Positions 11,383-21,414 of a stretch of DNA of 64,000 nucleotides are shown here, piece after piece. Below the pieces are notes generated by a model. It had not been told where the DNA came from, did no database searches, and saw only the letters and a program-made list of their open reading frames with translations. The stretch comes from Tanytarsus gracilentus (lineage: Eukaryota; Arthropoda; Insecta; Diptera; Chironomidae). A program made the translations under genes and the position numbers. Positions within the stretch are counted from its first letter, which is position 1, and every line of letters starts with the position of its first letter. The stretch lies in the NCBI GenBank assembly GCA_038502055.1, contig JAXRKN010000045.1, positions 2,130,501 to 2,194,500 on the forward strand, in the 5' to 3' direction.

Positions 11383-11568
11383 ATGAGCTTTCATTTGTAT
11401 GGAAAAAAGCTGCTGATGGAAGGCCTCGGGAATTTGTTATTTTTTACATTCTTGATCATAACTGGTATTTTTAATGTTTTAGGAACCAGTTTTATAATTC
11501 ATATCCTATTCATCATGTTTGATTCTTCGTGTCATGTAAAAAAAATTAAAAATCAAGCGCAATCATAA
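11383..11568 (+). CDS. small membrane protein, unknown
   Basis: An intronless frame of 61 residues from ATG 11383 (MSFHLYGKK...) to TAA. The frame is open further upstream, but only to a TTG, so this ATG is the natural start. Most of the protein is hydrophobic: a segment at about 15-35 (GNLLFFTFLIITGIFNVLG) runs into a second at about 36-48 (FIIHILFIMF), and a short basic tail with KKIKNQ follows. It may span the membrane twice or form one long anchor. It sits 270 nt upstream of the dehydrogenase on the same strand. Size and hydrophobicity match the other tiny membrane proteins nearby; no family is recognised. Moderate confidence that it is real. Confidence 0.45.
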   Translation: MSFHLYGKKLLMEGLGNLLFFTFLIITGIFNVLGTSFIIHILFIMFDSSCHVKKIKNQAQS

Positions 11569-11757
11569 ATTGATGAAAATTTAAAGTTTCTTTTTATGTA
11601 CATTGCCAAGTAAAGAAAAAGTTTGAATGATTTAAGAGAGACCTAATTTTTAAAATGACCCTTTACACGTACAACCAAAAATATCTTAATTATCAAACTC
11701 ACGCATTAATGCTTTTTTGAATTGGTTATTTTCTAATTTTCAACACATGCAAGAATA

Positions 11758-11810
11758 CACGTGATTTTTTACTATAAAAGGTGATTTCCTACCTGAGACA
11801 TGAAGTTAGT
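11758..11810 (+). promoter_or_regulatory. promoter of the short-chain dehydrogenase: E-box, TATA, initiator
   Basis: TATAAAA at 11773-11779 is followed about 30 nt later by TTAGTC near 11806, an arthropod-type initiator; the ATG is at 11838. An ACACGTGAT with the E-box core CACGTG lies just upstream of the TATA. Strong core promoter by motif and spacing. Confidence 0.65.
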
Positions 11811-11837
11811 CTTTCGTAAACTCTTGAGAAGTTTAAA

Positions 11838-12590
11838 ATGGAAAAATGGATTGGAAAAGTTGCTGTCGTTACTGGCGCATCTTCAGGCATTGGGTTTGAA
11901 ATTGCGAAGGATTTAGCGGCTAAAGGAATTATTGTGGTTGGTTTAGCTCGAAGAGTCGAGAGAGTTGAATATCTTTCAAAAGAAGTTGATGGCAAAATTT
12001 ATGGCTACAAGTGTGACGTGTCTGATCATGACTCAATTAAAGAAGCTTTTAAGTGGATTGAGGAAAAATTTAGCACAATTAGCATTTTAATTAACAACGC
12101 TGGAATTGGATTGAAGGAAAAAGTTTTAGACGAAAGTGATGAAGCAACAGAAGCAATTAATCGCACCATCAATACAAATTTTACTGGCTTAATTCATTGT
12201 ACTCGAGAAGCTGCGCGATTAATGAAAAAATCCAATGAATTTGGTTTGATCATTAATGTCGGTTCGATCGTTGGTCACATCGTGCCTTTTCCTAATCCAT
12301 TTTCAATGTATCCTGCTACAAAATATGCTGTTCGTGCATTTTCTGAAATTCTAAGACAAGAACTTATTGTTGGTGGAAACGATAAAATTCGAGTGTCAAA
12401 CTTAAGTCCTGGAGTAGTCGAGACGGAAATTTTCAATAAAAGTGGATTTGACAACGAAGAAAATTTGTTAAATCAAAATTCGTCCTTGCGACCGTGCGAC
12501 ATTGCTGCAGGCGTTTCATACCTTCTGAGTACACCATATAGTGTCAATGTGACGGAAATTACCATTAAGCCCACTATGGAAAAGTTTTAA
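11838..12590 (+). CDS. short-chain dehydrogenase/reductase (farnesol dehydrogenase / DHRS11-like)
   Basis: A single exon of 250 residues, a normal length for a classical SDR. The Rossmann cofactor motif TGASSGIG is at residues 12-19 and NNAG at 86-89. The catalytic residues are N114 in INTNFTG, S143 in VGSIVG, Y158 and K162 in YPATK, and SPGVVETE follows. ARR near residues 37-39, after the second beta strand, favours NADP(H) over NAD. Among insects, SDRs of this length and start (MEKWIGKVAVVTGASSGIG) are annotated as farnesol dehydrogenases or DHRS11-like carbonyl/retinal reductases. The substrate cannot be read from the sequence. No signal peptide or membrane segment, so probably cytosolic. 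It has its own TATA promoter, and the ATG is in the context TTTAAAATG. Poly(A) signal at 12725-12730. Confidence 0.95.
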   Translation: MEKWIGKVAVVTGASSGIGFEIAKDLAAKGIIVVGLARRVERVEYLSKEVDGKIYGYKCDVSDHDSIKEAFKWIEEKFSTISILINNAGIGLKEKVLDESDEATEAINRTINTNFTGLIHCTREAARLMKKSNEFGLIINVGSIVGHIVPFPNPFSMYPATKYAVRAFSEILRQELIVGGNDKIRVSNLSPGVVETEIFNKSGFDNEENLLNQNSSLRPCDIAAGVSYLLSTPYSVNVTEITIKPTMEKF

Positions 12591-12724
12591 GATTAATACA
12601 TTTTAATCTAATACAAAATATTAAATCTTACGATTAAAACACATAATTTTGAGTTAGATTTATTTTAAGGATTAGATTTATTTTTTAATCCTCTACTTTA
12701 TTACTTTACATACAAATTTCTTAA

Positions 12725-12730
12725 AATAAA
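12725..12730 (+). terminator. poly(A) signal of the dehydrogenase
   Basis: AATAAA lies 135 nt after the stop. TTTATT runs near 12660-12700 offer AATAAA for the convergent minus gene, so the transcripts probably overlap. Confidence 0.45.
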
Positions 12731-12809
12731 TATATTTTTCATAAATCTTTAAAGCACTGCTGAATTTGGCATCTCTGGCAGTGAAAAATAAATTATCTGC
12801 TGATAATGA

Positions 12810-13169
12810 TTAGTCCAGATGATAAATTCTGTAAACTGGTGTTTGATTTTTAAAAGCACGTGTTTGTGGCGAAGAGATATTAAGAGGTTCAATATCCTCA
12901 AAACCATCAAGAGGTGGAATCGTTGCATTATTTAAGTTTAATTTACCAGTTTCTACTTTATTTATTATTTCTGCTTCTAATTGGCTCTTAAAAAATTGCT
13001 GATTATAACGGTTTAATTTTAAAATTTAAATCTTTCAATTAGTCTTTTCATCGACAGCTTTTTCCTCACTTTTTCGATCACAATTTTTACAAGGACATGT
13101 ATGAAATAAAAACAACAATCCGGAGTTTAAAATCAACACTCTTACAAAAGATGCAGAAAGCACCGTCAT
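12810..13169 (-). CDS. small membrane-anchored or secreted protein, unknown
   Basis: Exon 1 runs down from ATG 13169: MTVLSASFVRVLILNSGLLF, then LFHTCPCKNCDRK. A hydrophobic segment at about 4-24 is followed by a CPCKNC cluster. A second open exon gives SQLEAEIINKVETGKLNLNN, then IPPLDGFEDIEPLNISSPQT, and ends PVYRIYHLD before TAA at 12810-12812. The join is uncertain. A strong-looking donor GTGAGG (exon end CGAAAAA) fits in phase with an acceptor CAATTAG just before AAGCAGAA. Alternatively an upstream ATAATCAG acceptor would need a weak GTCGAT donor. The product is about 85-105 residues either way. It shares the layout of the small genes at 1488 and 9163 and is convergent with the dehydrogenase. 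Confidence 0.55.
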
Positions 13170-13269
13170 ATATTAAATTCATTAAAATTTAAAAATCTTC
13201 TAACTTGATCTGGGAATTTTGTATGAATTAAAGGTCTCTTGATTATTGTTGAATTTATTGAATTTATTT

Positions 13270-14010
13270 TGTGCTGAATTTTGAGCACATAAAGTTGCAA
13301 CTTTGAACACCAATTATGTGCAATAAAGTTGCAACTTTATTTATGCTTTATTATAAATCAAAAAAATATAAATTTTTTGAAATATCATGAAAATAATGCG
13401 AATTATATTGTCGATGAAAAAAAAAAAAACACAAAATAAATTTTGTAGGATGAAATTTAACTTTTTTTGACATTTTTTCAGCGCTTTTTTAAATTTTAAA
13501 AAGCAAACTTAAATTTTTTACTCCCTCAAGCTCAAATCAAAGAAATTTCTTGAAAATTTTTTTAGCGCTTTTTTAAATTTTAAAAAGCTAACTTAAATTT
13601 TTTACTCCCTCAAATCAAAGAAATTTCTTGAAAATTTTTTCAGCGCTTTTTTAAATTTTTATAAGCAAACTTAAATTTTTTAATCCCTCAAGCTATCATC
13701 AAAGAAATTTCTGAGCGCCACATTTTTTTTGTTATCGATGGCAAATGGTGAAATATTTAAGAAAAGTCTCAATTGAAGTTGCATAAAAACAGTTTTGCAG
13801 CTCAAAATCATTCGATTTATAATAAAGCATAAATAAAGTTGCAACTTTATGTGCAACTTTATTTTTGAGCACATTAAGTTGCAACTTAATATGCAACTTA
13901 ATGTGCACATAATTGTGCTGTGTCAAAGTTGCAACTTTATGTGCACAAAATTCCAGCACATAAATGTGCAACCTTATGTGCACATAAATGTGCAACTTTA
14001 AGTGCAATGC
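13270..14010. mobile_element. foldback (long inverted repeat) element
   Basis: Left arm 13270-13357 and right arm about 13800-14000 are inverted copies. The stretch TAAAGTTGCAACTTTATT, then TATGCTTTATTATAAATC, is identical in both. The right arm has extra insertions. The arms are built of AAGTTGCAACTT palindromes mixed with GTGCACAT motifs. The spacer holds a separate tandem repeat (13481-13725). No coding capacity, so a MITE or foldback-type non-autonomous element is likely. No target-site duplication could be fixed by eye. Confidence 0.7.
13481..13725. repeat. three tandem copies of a 78-84 bp unit
   Basis: GCGCTTTTTTAAATTTT begins units at 13481, 13565 and 13643. Each runs through ACTTAAATTTTTTACTCCCT to GAAATTTCTTGAAAATTTTT. 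They lie in the spacer of the foldback element. Confidence 0.85.
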
Positions 14011-17000
14011 GGAAGTCCCGCAACCTGAATTAAATACTAAATCTAGAAATACTAAACTATCACTTTCTGTTTATAAAGTCTCAATATTTTTTATTTTTAG
14101 ATTTCTTTCAATGTTTTTGCAGTTAATTCACTATAAATTTTCAACTGAAAAAAAGTTAATTCTTGCTACCGCGTCTAATTGTAAAATTTATAAACGCTTT
14201 TACTTAATAAAAAATTTCATCCAATTAATTTGTAAAAAAACAACAAAATAATCACCCCTTGTTTTTAATGTGAATGCACAAAAATTTCATTAACTCACGA
14301 ATCTCTTCAACAATTCGATGCGGTAATAATTTGCCAGCAAATCTCATGTTTAGTTTACTGCGTATCATCTCGTCCGAGTTAATTTATTTATATTGTCACA
14401 CACAATGGCTTGTAAATGAAAAGGAGATGTTCAGATTAAAAAAAGGGGCATTGACAAATGAGATTAAATTAAATTATTGTTAACTCAACTGAAAGATAAA
14501 GAATGCTGGCAAATTTATATCTAAAATTGTTATTTTTAAGATTTTAAATAATTTAAGATTGCGTATAAAAATGTCTTAAATACTTTTAAGGTTAAAGATT
14601 TAATATTTGTTTGTTTTTAAAAATTTGACTATTAAATTTATGTTTTTCTTCTTACTTTAATTTAGTTTCTTTTATTCTATCTAAACATTCCAGAAATTTA
14701 CTTTATTTTAATAAACCATTTTGCGGTTTATTTCCCACATTAATTTATTTATTTTAAATGTTTCTTCTTTTTATCCAATATAACTTGTTGTTTACATTGC
14801 TAGAGAGAGTCGTAAAAAAGGAGCAACAAAGACACATTGGAAAGCTAAAAAATAAATAAATATCAGAGGAATAGACAATAAAAGGCAGCGCAACAGCAGC
14901 TGCAATGTTCCTACAACAGCAATAATCGTTTCGGAAGGCTAATGACTTTCACAGAATAAAGATCCATCTAATAGGTTTTTGATGGGTTATTATTATCATT
15001 ATAATTCTATGTGCTCTGACGGTGTGTGTGTGTGTTGGTTGTCGATGTGAATTTTTGTGGAGGGGATCGGATATGATTGGAAATTGATAGCTTGATTGCA
15101 TCAGCAACACCTTTATCCTTTCCCATTAAAATTGTACAAGTAAGAAGGGAGAGGTCGGGCCACCGCAGGAATTCGTTGCGGCGCCTTTGAAAAATGCATT
15201 TTTATAATTTTTTTATTGATTGAAAATTGAAAAATTCCAAAACCCTTTTTTAACATTTTTTCATGTACTGATTTTGATCTTTCACATCGAGACCTCTACG
15301 AGGATAATTTTGGGTTTGAATGGCGCCATGTTCGCCATACAGTCACGCTCTCGAAAATATTTTGCATATTTTTAAGTTGAAAATTATTAAAATGAGGTAG
15401 TTGGCGATTGATGTATCACCTCGAGGCACTCCTGCCCTCACATTGCATGTTATCAGAAATAATTTTAACATTACATACATGCGCAACACCAGTCGACTTT
15501 TAATTAGAATTTTCGAAATGTAATGCTGACCGAATGTAGAGGAAAAAGAAAGCCGACGCGGCACGTTCACAAAACCGAGTCAGAACAAATACTGGAAGTA
15601 ATTTCCATGAATGAAACTCTAAACTTTAACTTCCCGATTCGGGCAGAGAAAAAAATAGAGTGAAGTTAATTTGTTAATGCTACAAATCAATTTCCATTTT
15701 TCTCTTTCATTGTTTTTTCCATGAATGAATTTTCAGTTCATTATTGAGCTTGAGACATATTAGAGTGAAAGAAGATGAAAGATGCCGCAAAATGAAATCA
15801 TTATTACACGAAATTAACATGCATTTATGAAATTCTGGTTGTGCACGTTCAACATTCAAATAGTTCATATTTGAGTGAAAAATAATCCAGAATTTTCTAA
15901 CTTTCTTTTTAATACTAAATTTAAATATTTTTAAGCCTAATAATGACTTCATCGAAAATATTGGTCAGCCTACCCCTAATTGAATCATTTGAAGCATTAA
16001 CACGCCACAACGAGAGCAGCGACAAGTTATAACGACAAGCACCGAATCCGCATCTAATGTTTGCAAATTTGTTGAAAGGCAGGTGAAGAAAAAAAATAAT
16101 TAAAATATTTTTCGCGCTTACAAGAGTGTCAACATGAGCTGCAAAAAAACAGCTCGCAGCTCCATTGAAGCAAATCAGCATTTAATTAGAAGTTCTTAAA
16201 TCGAGGTTAATTGATTTCAAAGTGCGCTGGTTGATGTGACGATGCAGAAAAAATGAGGCAGAAATTAATGGCTGAAAAGAATGTTGTGAAGTGGAAAAAC
16301 TGTAAAAAGAATCGAGCCGCAAAACTTTTCACTCGACGGCGATGAGTTTTAAATTGTTTGCCGTTGTTACCTCAATTAATGGAACTTTAATGCGGTTTTC
16401 ATGCAAAAAATAAAACATTGTTAACGGAATTGGTCTTTTGTTTGACGATCTCGTATAAAATTGTGTGTAGAGATGTGTGGATTGGCCGATCATCATACCA
16501 TTGGGTGATTATTGAACGATGCGAGCATTTAGCTTTAAACGTGTAAATGAGTTTTCGACAATGGGAAGAGTGAAATTGAAAATTAAAACGTGGGTGGAGA
16601 AAGCGCATTTTTAAAATATTGAAAAATTTAAATATTTTTAGAATTTTATAATTACAGTTATGAAGTTATACCTTTTAAGAAATCTAGATAGTCAACCTTA
16701 AAATCATCCCTCTCAAAAAAACCAGACACCCTCGCAACGCAATTGCCCTTGTCTAAAATACCCTCAAAAATAGTTTTAATTTCTTTTGTGTTTCGCGCTC
16801 GGAAGCAGGTGATTTTTTCTCCAAAAAAATAATTAGCAAATGAAGCGGAAACGCTCAAAGCCAATTTCCGATGCCGTGACAAATCGATGACGATTTTTGA
16901 GCAAGCGTGTGCATTCGAAATGGAATGACATTCGAAAATTTTCTCTTTCTCGCCACTTCACAGTTCTTAAAAATTCATCAAATAAACAGCAATAATTCAT

Positions 17001-19412
17001 TTAAACACTTCCCATTTTCATTTGCTTGAAACATCAAAACAAAAACTTCCGATGGAGTTAATTTTCCATGATGAAATAAAATTATGTAAAAATAAAGAAA
17101 TCAAGTCATAATAAACAAATAATTGTCGGGTATTAACATCAATTTGAATGCGTGTGGGATTAAAAAAGATTTGAATGAAAATTTATGTTGCGGCTTTTGT
17201 TTTTTTAGATGAAAATAAATTTATGATGGACTTGATACATGAGAAAAATAAATTGCTGAAATTAATTTTAAAATACTAGGCTAAAATTTACTTCATTTTA
17301 ATTTTAATCAATGTTCAAAAAATTAATTTTTTATTAATATTTTTAAACTTTTGCTAATTTCCAAATTGTCAACTCACAAAAAAGTCAAATAACCTTCTTT
17401 TTATGAATCGCGAAAGCATCATTAAAAAAAATTCAATTAAGAGCTATTTTCTGCAACACAATAAATTAATTAACATCAGCTTAAATTTTTTCTGCATTCA
17501 TTCTTCAATCAAAAGCAAATTAAAGCGTGTTGCTAAGTAACTCTAGTCATGTCTACTCAATAATAATAACGCCATGATCATAAATTAGCAGTAAAAACAA
17601 TCCAACGAAAAAAAAGAGAATTAGACATTATTTACGCTCATGGTTTTAGCGATGGCTGAATCAATGAAATTTATGTCGCTTAATTGTGTAAACTCCACCT
17701 TGTTTAGTAAAATAGGGTTAGTGAATAATTAATAAAAATGAGAGGTTTAGTATTAAAAAGCTTTTCAAGGCGTTTAATCATTTTTGTTAATTTTTTAAGG
17801 CTTTAATATAATTTCAAAAAATATTTTCGTTATAAAGCTTCAATCTAAAAAATCAATCATCGTTTAAAAATCAACGTTTAATTCGCCAGAAAATTTTCAC
17901 TTCAAAGGCTAAGTGGAAAGCAATTTTCCTGTCATGAAAACTATTTTTGGCTTGTCTCTAGATCATGGTGGTAGTGACTCGTCGAAGCATGTACAAAACA
18001 GTAAAATGAAAATGGCATGACAGGAAATTGAACACACTTCCAATTTGAAGTTTTGATGAATGAGCTTTTCACGTGAAAGCGTTTCCGAAAGAAAATATAC
18101 AAAAATTTTCAAATTCCCTTGCCGATTATCCAAAATTACGTACCACTATGTGACGGCGGTGCCAAATTGCTAAATTGCATTGCCGCACACTAAAAAAATT
18201 GTTCAATTTGTTAAAAGCAGAAAAAGCCTGGCATTTAATGGTCATGTTCGCTTGTTGATGTTTGTATATGATTATCCGGCTCTTAATACCCCTTCGAAAT
18301 GTAATGAACCAACAAAACGATGCAAGACAAAAACGATGATTGAGGAGAAATAATTGCGTGCAATCGAGCGAGTGAATTGAGGAATAAACGAACTTTTTGA
18401 ACGTATGAGATTGAGGAGATTAACTGGCACTTTATTTACGAAATTAAATTATCATTTGCTTAAGATGCATGTAAGGTGATAGCAGTTCAATAGGTTCCAT
18501 ATAATATTTTGTGTGCACACAAGTCGAGAGAAGTGTGGGATGAGAACTATAATTTTTCTTTTAAATTTTTCAAAAAGCTTATTTTTATAAAATAAAACGC
18601 TTTTTTGAAAGATAAATTTTGAAAATAAAATGGTCGTTACATTTTTAAAAAATAATTTTCAAAATAATTTGACACAAGATTTAATATGAAAACTTTTTAA
18701 AATTTCCCTCCCCTGCTTTCAAAATGTTTTCATTAAATTTAATTAAATTCTCTTAAGTGAGTAATTGAGCACTTTTGCATCATAAAATCTACCAACAAAT
18801 TAAACATTTAGTGAGTGCATGAAATGTTTGCAAAAATATCAAATAAAAATTCTCAAAATTTAGCTTTTTCATCCACACGCAATGAGAATGAGATGAAAAA
18901 GCTTCTTGGGTGTCTTCCCAAGAATTCAAACGACGAGCGAGAGCAAACGTTTAAAAGTAGGTGTTGCAAGAATAATTTTTATGTGAGGCGCATTTTGAGG
19001 GAATTTATAACTGGGAGAAGAAAGAATATAAAGAGATCTCTTTTTCTGAAAGTGTGTACCATTCATTGTGTGTGCCTTTTTTTGCTTGCATATATTTCTC
19101 CATAAACATTTTTCTTCTTTTCCTCTCTTTGATCTCATGCCGACAATCTTGCAAAAAAATAAGCGGCGCGAGTGTGTTTTAAAAATGCAATCAATGTAAT
19201 TCTCTTTATGGCGTTATGAGGAAAAAATTAGGGGGAAATTCAAAAATTATTTTTGATGGTACGAAAAATTTTACAAAAAATCAAAAATTGTCATTTAAAT
19301 TTTTATTTTAATTTTTATTTCATGTAAGTTCAATTAAAAACTCCTAATTTCTCCAGCCTCACCCCACTTTTTCCTCACTTGCTCTTAATTTTTTTTAAAC
19401 TTTCATTTTATT
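14011..19412. other. 5.4-kb intergenic region
   Basis: No gene I can support. Open frames here start at TTG or GTG, have AT-driven composition and carry no domain. A less AT-rich patch at about 14.88-15.16 kb contains CAGCAGCTG-type repeats and a TG run. A frame at 16658-16882 (minus) reads protein-like for 74 codons but has no ATG and no splice context I trust. Confidence 0.45.
15019..15035. repeat. (TG)n run
   Basis: Seven to eight TG units within the 14.9-15.1 kb patch. Confidence 0.8.
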
Positions 19413-21400
19413 TTAATTTGATTTAAATTTGTTCTTTTTGGCGGCGGCAGCCAGAGAATTTTTGCTAGTGTGCGTCCGAGATGAAGAAGAAAATTGGCTT
19501 CGCTTCTGGAATTTCCCTTTAACGAATTTCATGCCTCTCGATAACGCAACGATTACGAGAAGGATGAGAGTTGATGCGAAGAGAATTTGATCAATGAGAT
19601 GTAGTTGCAGGAATGATAACTTTGTTGCGGCTGTTTGGAGATGATGGGCACCATTGGAGTTGATTGTATGCTCCACATACCAAAAGGCCTTATCAAGCGC
19701 ATTAATTGGACTGTCTTTGAATCTCGCCGACATCCTTTCGGCATTTTCGCGGTAACTCGTGTCATTGAAAAGTGCATCGATGGCCGTTCTCAGTGCGTCC
19801 TCAGTAATATTGTCGTAATCAAGTGTAATGCCATAGCCCTGACTTGAGGCTTGCGCCATGTTAAATTTTTGATCGTTGAAAATTGGAATTCCAATCACGG
19901 GCTTGCCATAATGGACGGCTTCCATGAGCGATAAAAGACCACCGTGTGTTATGAACGCTCGAAGATTTTTGTGACTTAAAATCTCCTGCTGTGGCATCGA
20001 TGGGCCAATCACAATGTTGTGCGCATGACGCTCTTTCAAGTCGACTGTCTCAAATTTCCACATCACCAAAACATCGCGCATCGAACTGAAGACGTTAACG
20101 AATGCATTGAGTGTCGATTCGGAAAGATCCGCTGAGCGAAAATTATTACCCAAGCTAAAGTAAATTATGCCGAATGTCGCACGATCAAACATTGCTTTGA
20201 GCTCCTAGTTTATAAATTAAAATAATTTCATCATCAATTTTTTTACAGTATTTTACAGATTTTAAATCTACTCACAGGATGAATTTCGTCCTCTTCAGTC
20301 TTGAGTTGAAATCCACCAACTTCAATACTGTTTGGTGCATGTGCTCGGGCAGGTTGCATGATTGGATGAGAATTATGTAAAACTAAATTAACATTATGTA
20401 CTAAGTCGATGACATTTGGTAATTTCGCTTTGATGACGTCACCAAAATATTTTTTTAACAATGCATCTTGCTGTGGAATGTATGTTGTGCTTTAAAAAAA
20501 TGATAAGGTTCAAATAATTTTTAAACATCTTAATTTTGAAACTCACTGATAGAAGAAAAGTTCAGCCAATGTCACTGCGGTATTTTGAAGTCTCTCATAA
20601 AAATTCATGCTATCGCCAAAGCCAAGAAGAACACTTGGATTGTAAGCTGGATTTACAGGATTTTTAGTCATCTCATTTGTTAGTAAGTTTGGTCCAACAC
20701 TACTAAAAGCGACAACTGGGATGTTTAGATAAAAAGGAATGCTGGAAGGATAAAATTTAACTTTTAAAAACCTTTCAGAAATTCACTTTAATTACTTTGT
20801 GAATAAAAATAAAAGAAATTCAAAAATTTACAATATATTTGGGTTCGAATCCCAAAAAGTTAAAATCATATCTATATGTGTTCTGGCGTTTTTTTTGGTT
20901 AAATTTTTAAAATTTATTCAAGACTTACGCCAACAGCACATCGTTGTAGTGCACATCGATCATGAACAAATCAAACTTTTCCTCTTTTCTAATAAATTCT
21001 TTAAACTTTTCATGTTCAAGTGTAAATTCAGTCATCGCAATTCCTTCTTTTGCTGTCACTTTCATCATCTCGATTGCAGAAAAATTTCTCATTTCATCAA
21101 TTGTAAAATAATCTCTCATTAAAGCTGCTTCAGTTGCACCTTCAAGCTTTATCATTTTGATGTTCTCGTGAGTTTTTTGCTCGTATGGACTTATTAAAGT
21201 GATCTTGATAGCAAAAAATTAATAAAAAATTTATTTAAGATTTTTTAACTCACGTTATGTCCATTTTCCGCTAATTTCTGAAACAAAACAACGCCAAGTG
21301 AAAATTGTGTTCGACTCACGACCGGCCATACTGCGAGAATATTTGCAGCATGCACAAATTGTAAAAGTGAGAAAAAAAGAATTAAAATTTTAAACTTCAT
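19413..21400 (-). CDS. UDP-glycosyltransferase (UGT), complete, five exons
   Basis: Minus-strand exons 21400-21254, 21203-20929, 20741-20547, 20489-20276 and 20204-19413, all GT-AG, sum to 541 codons (540 residues), normal for an insect UGT. The signal peptide at about 1-19 is followed by NILAVWPVVSRTQFSLG, the typical N-terminal sugar-acceptor domain start. The UDP-sugar signature spans about 344-390: GPSMPQQEILSH, AFITHGG, EAVHYGKPVIGIP and NDQ. A TM helix lies at about 479-498 (LIDQILFASTLILLVIVALS). The 40-residue cytosolic tail is rich in S, K and A and ends KKNKFKSN, longer than the usual short dilysine tail. Role: transfers glucose from UDP-glucose to small lipophilic compounds in the ER lumen (detoxification, pigment or hormone conjugation). 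Introns are 49-81 nt. It stands alone, not in a UGT tandem array, within the window. Confidence 0.93.
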
Positions 21401-21408
21401 TGAATTTT

Positions 21409-21414
21409 GACTGA
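21409..21414 (-). promoter_or_regulatory. possible initiator of the UGT gene
   Basis: TCAGTC on the minus strand, 9 nt upstream of the ATG, is a match to the arthropod initiator. No clear TATA about 30 nt upstream, only an AT-rich stretch, so the call is weak. Confidence 0.35.

Noticed and set aside
16658..16882. 74-codon minus-strand frame with protein-like composition
   Set aside because: Starts at TTG, no ATG, no recognised family and no adjacent exon found.
20841..20853. tRNA gene at the GGGTTCGAATCCC motif
   Set aside because: Only the B-box is present; no A-box at the right distance, no cloverleaf arms.
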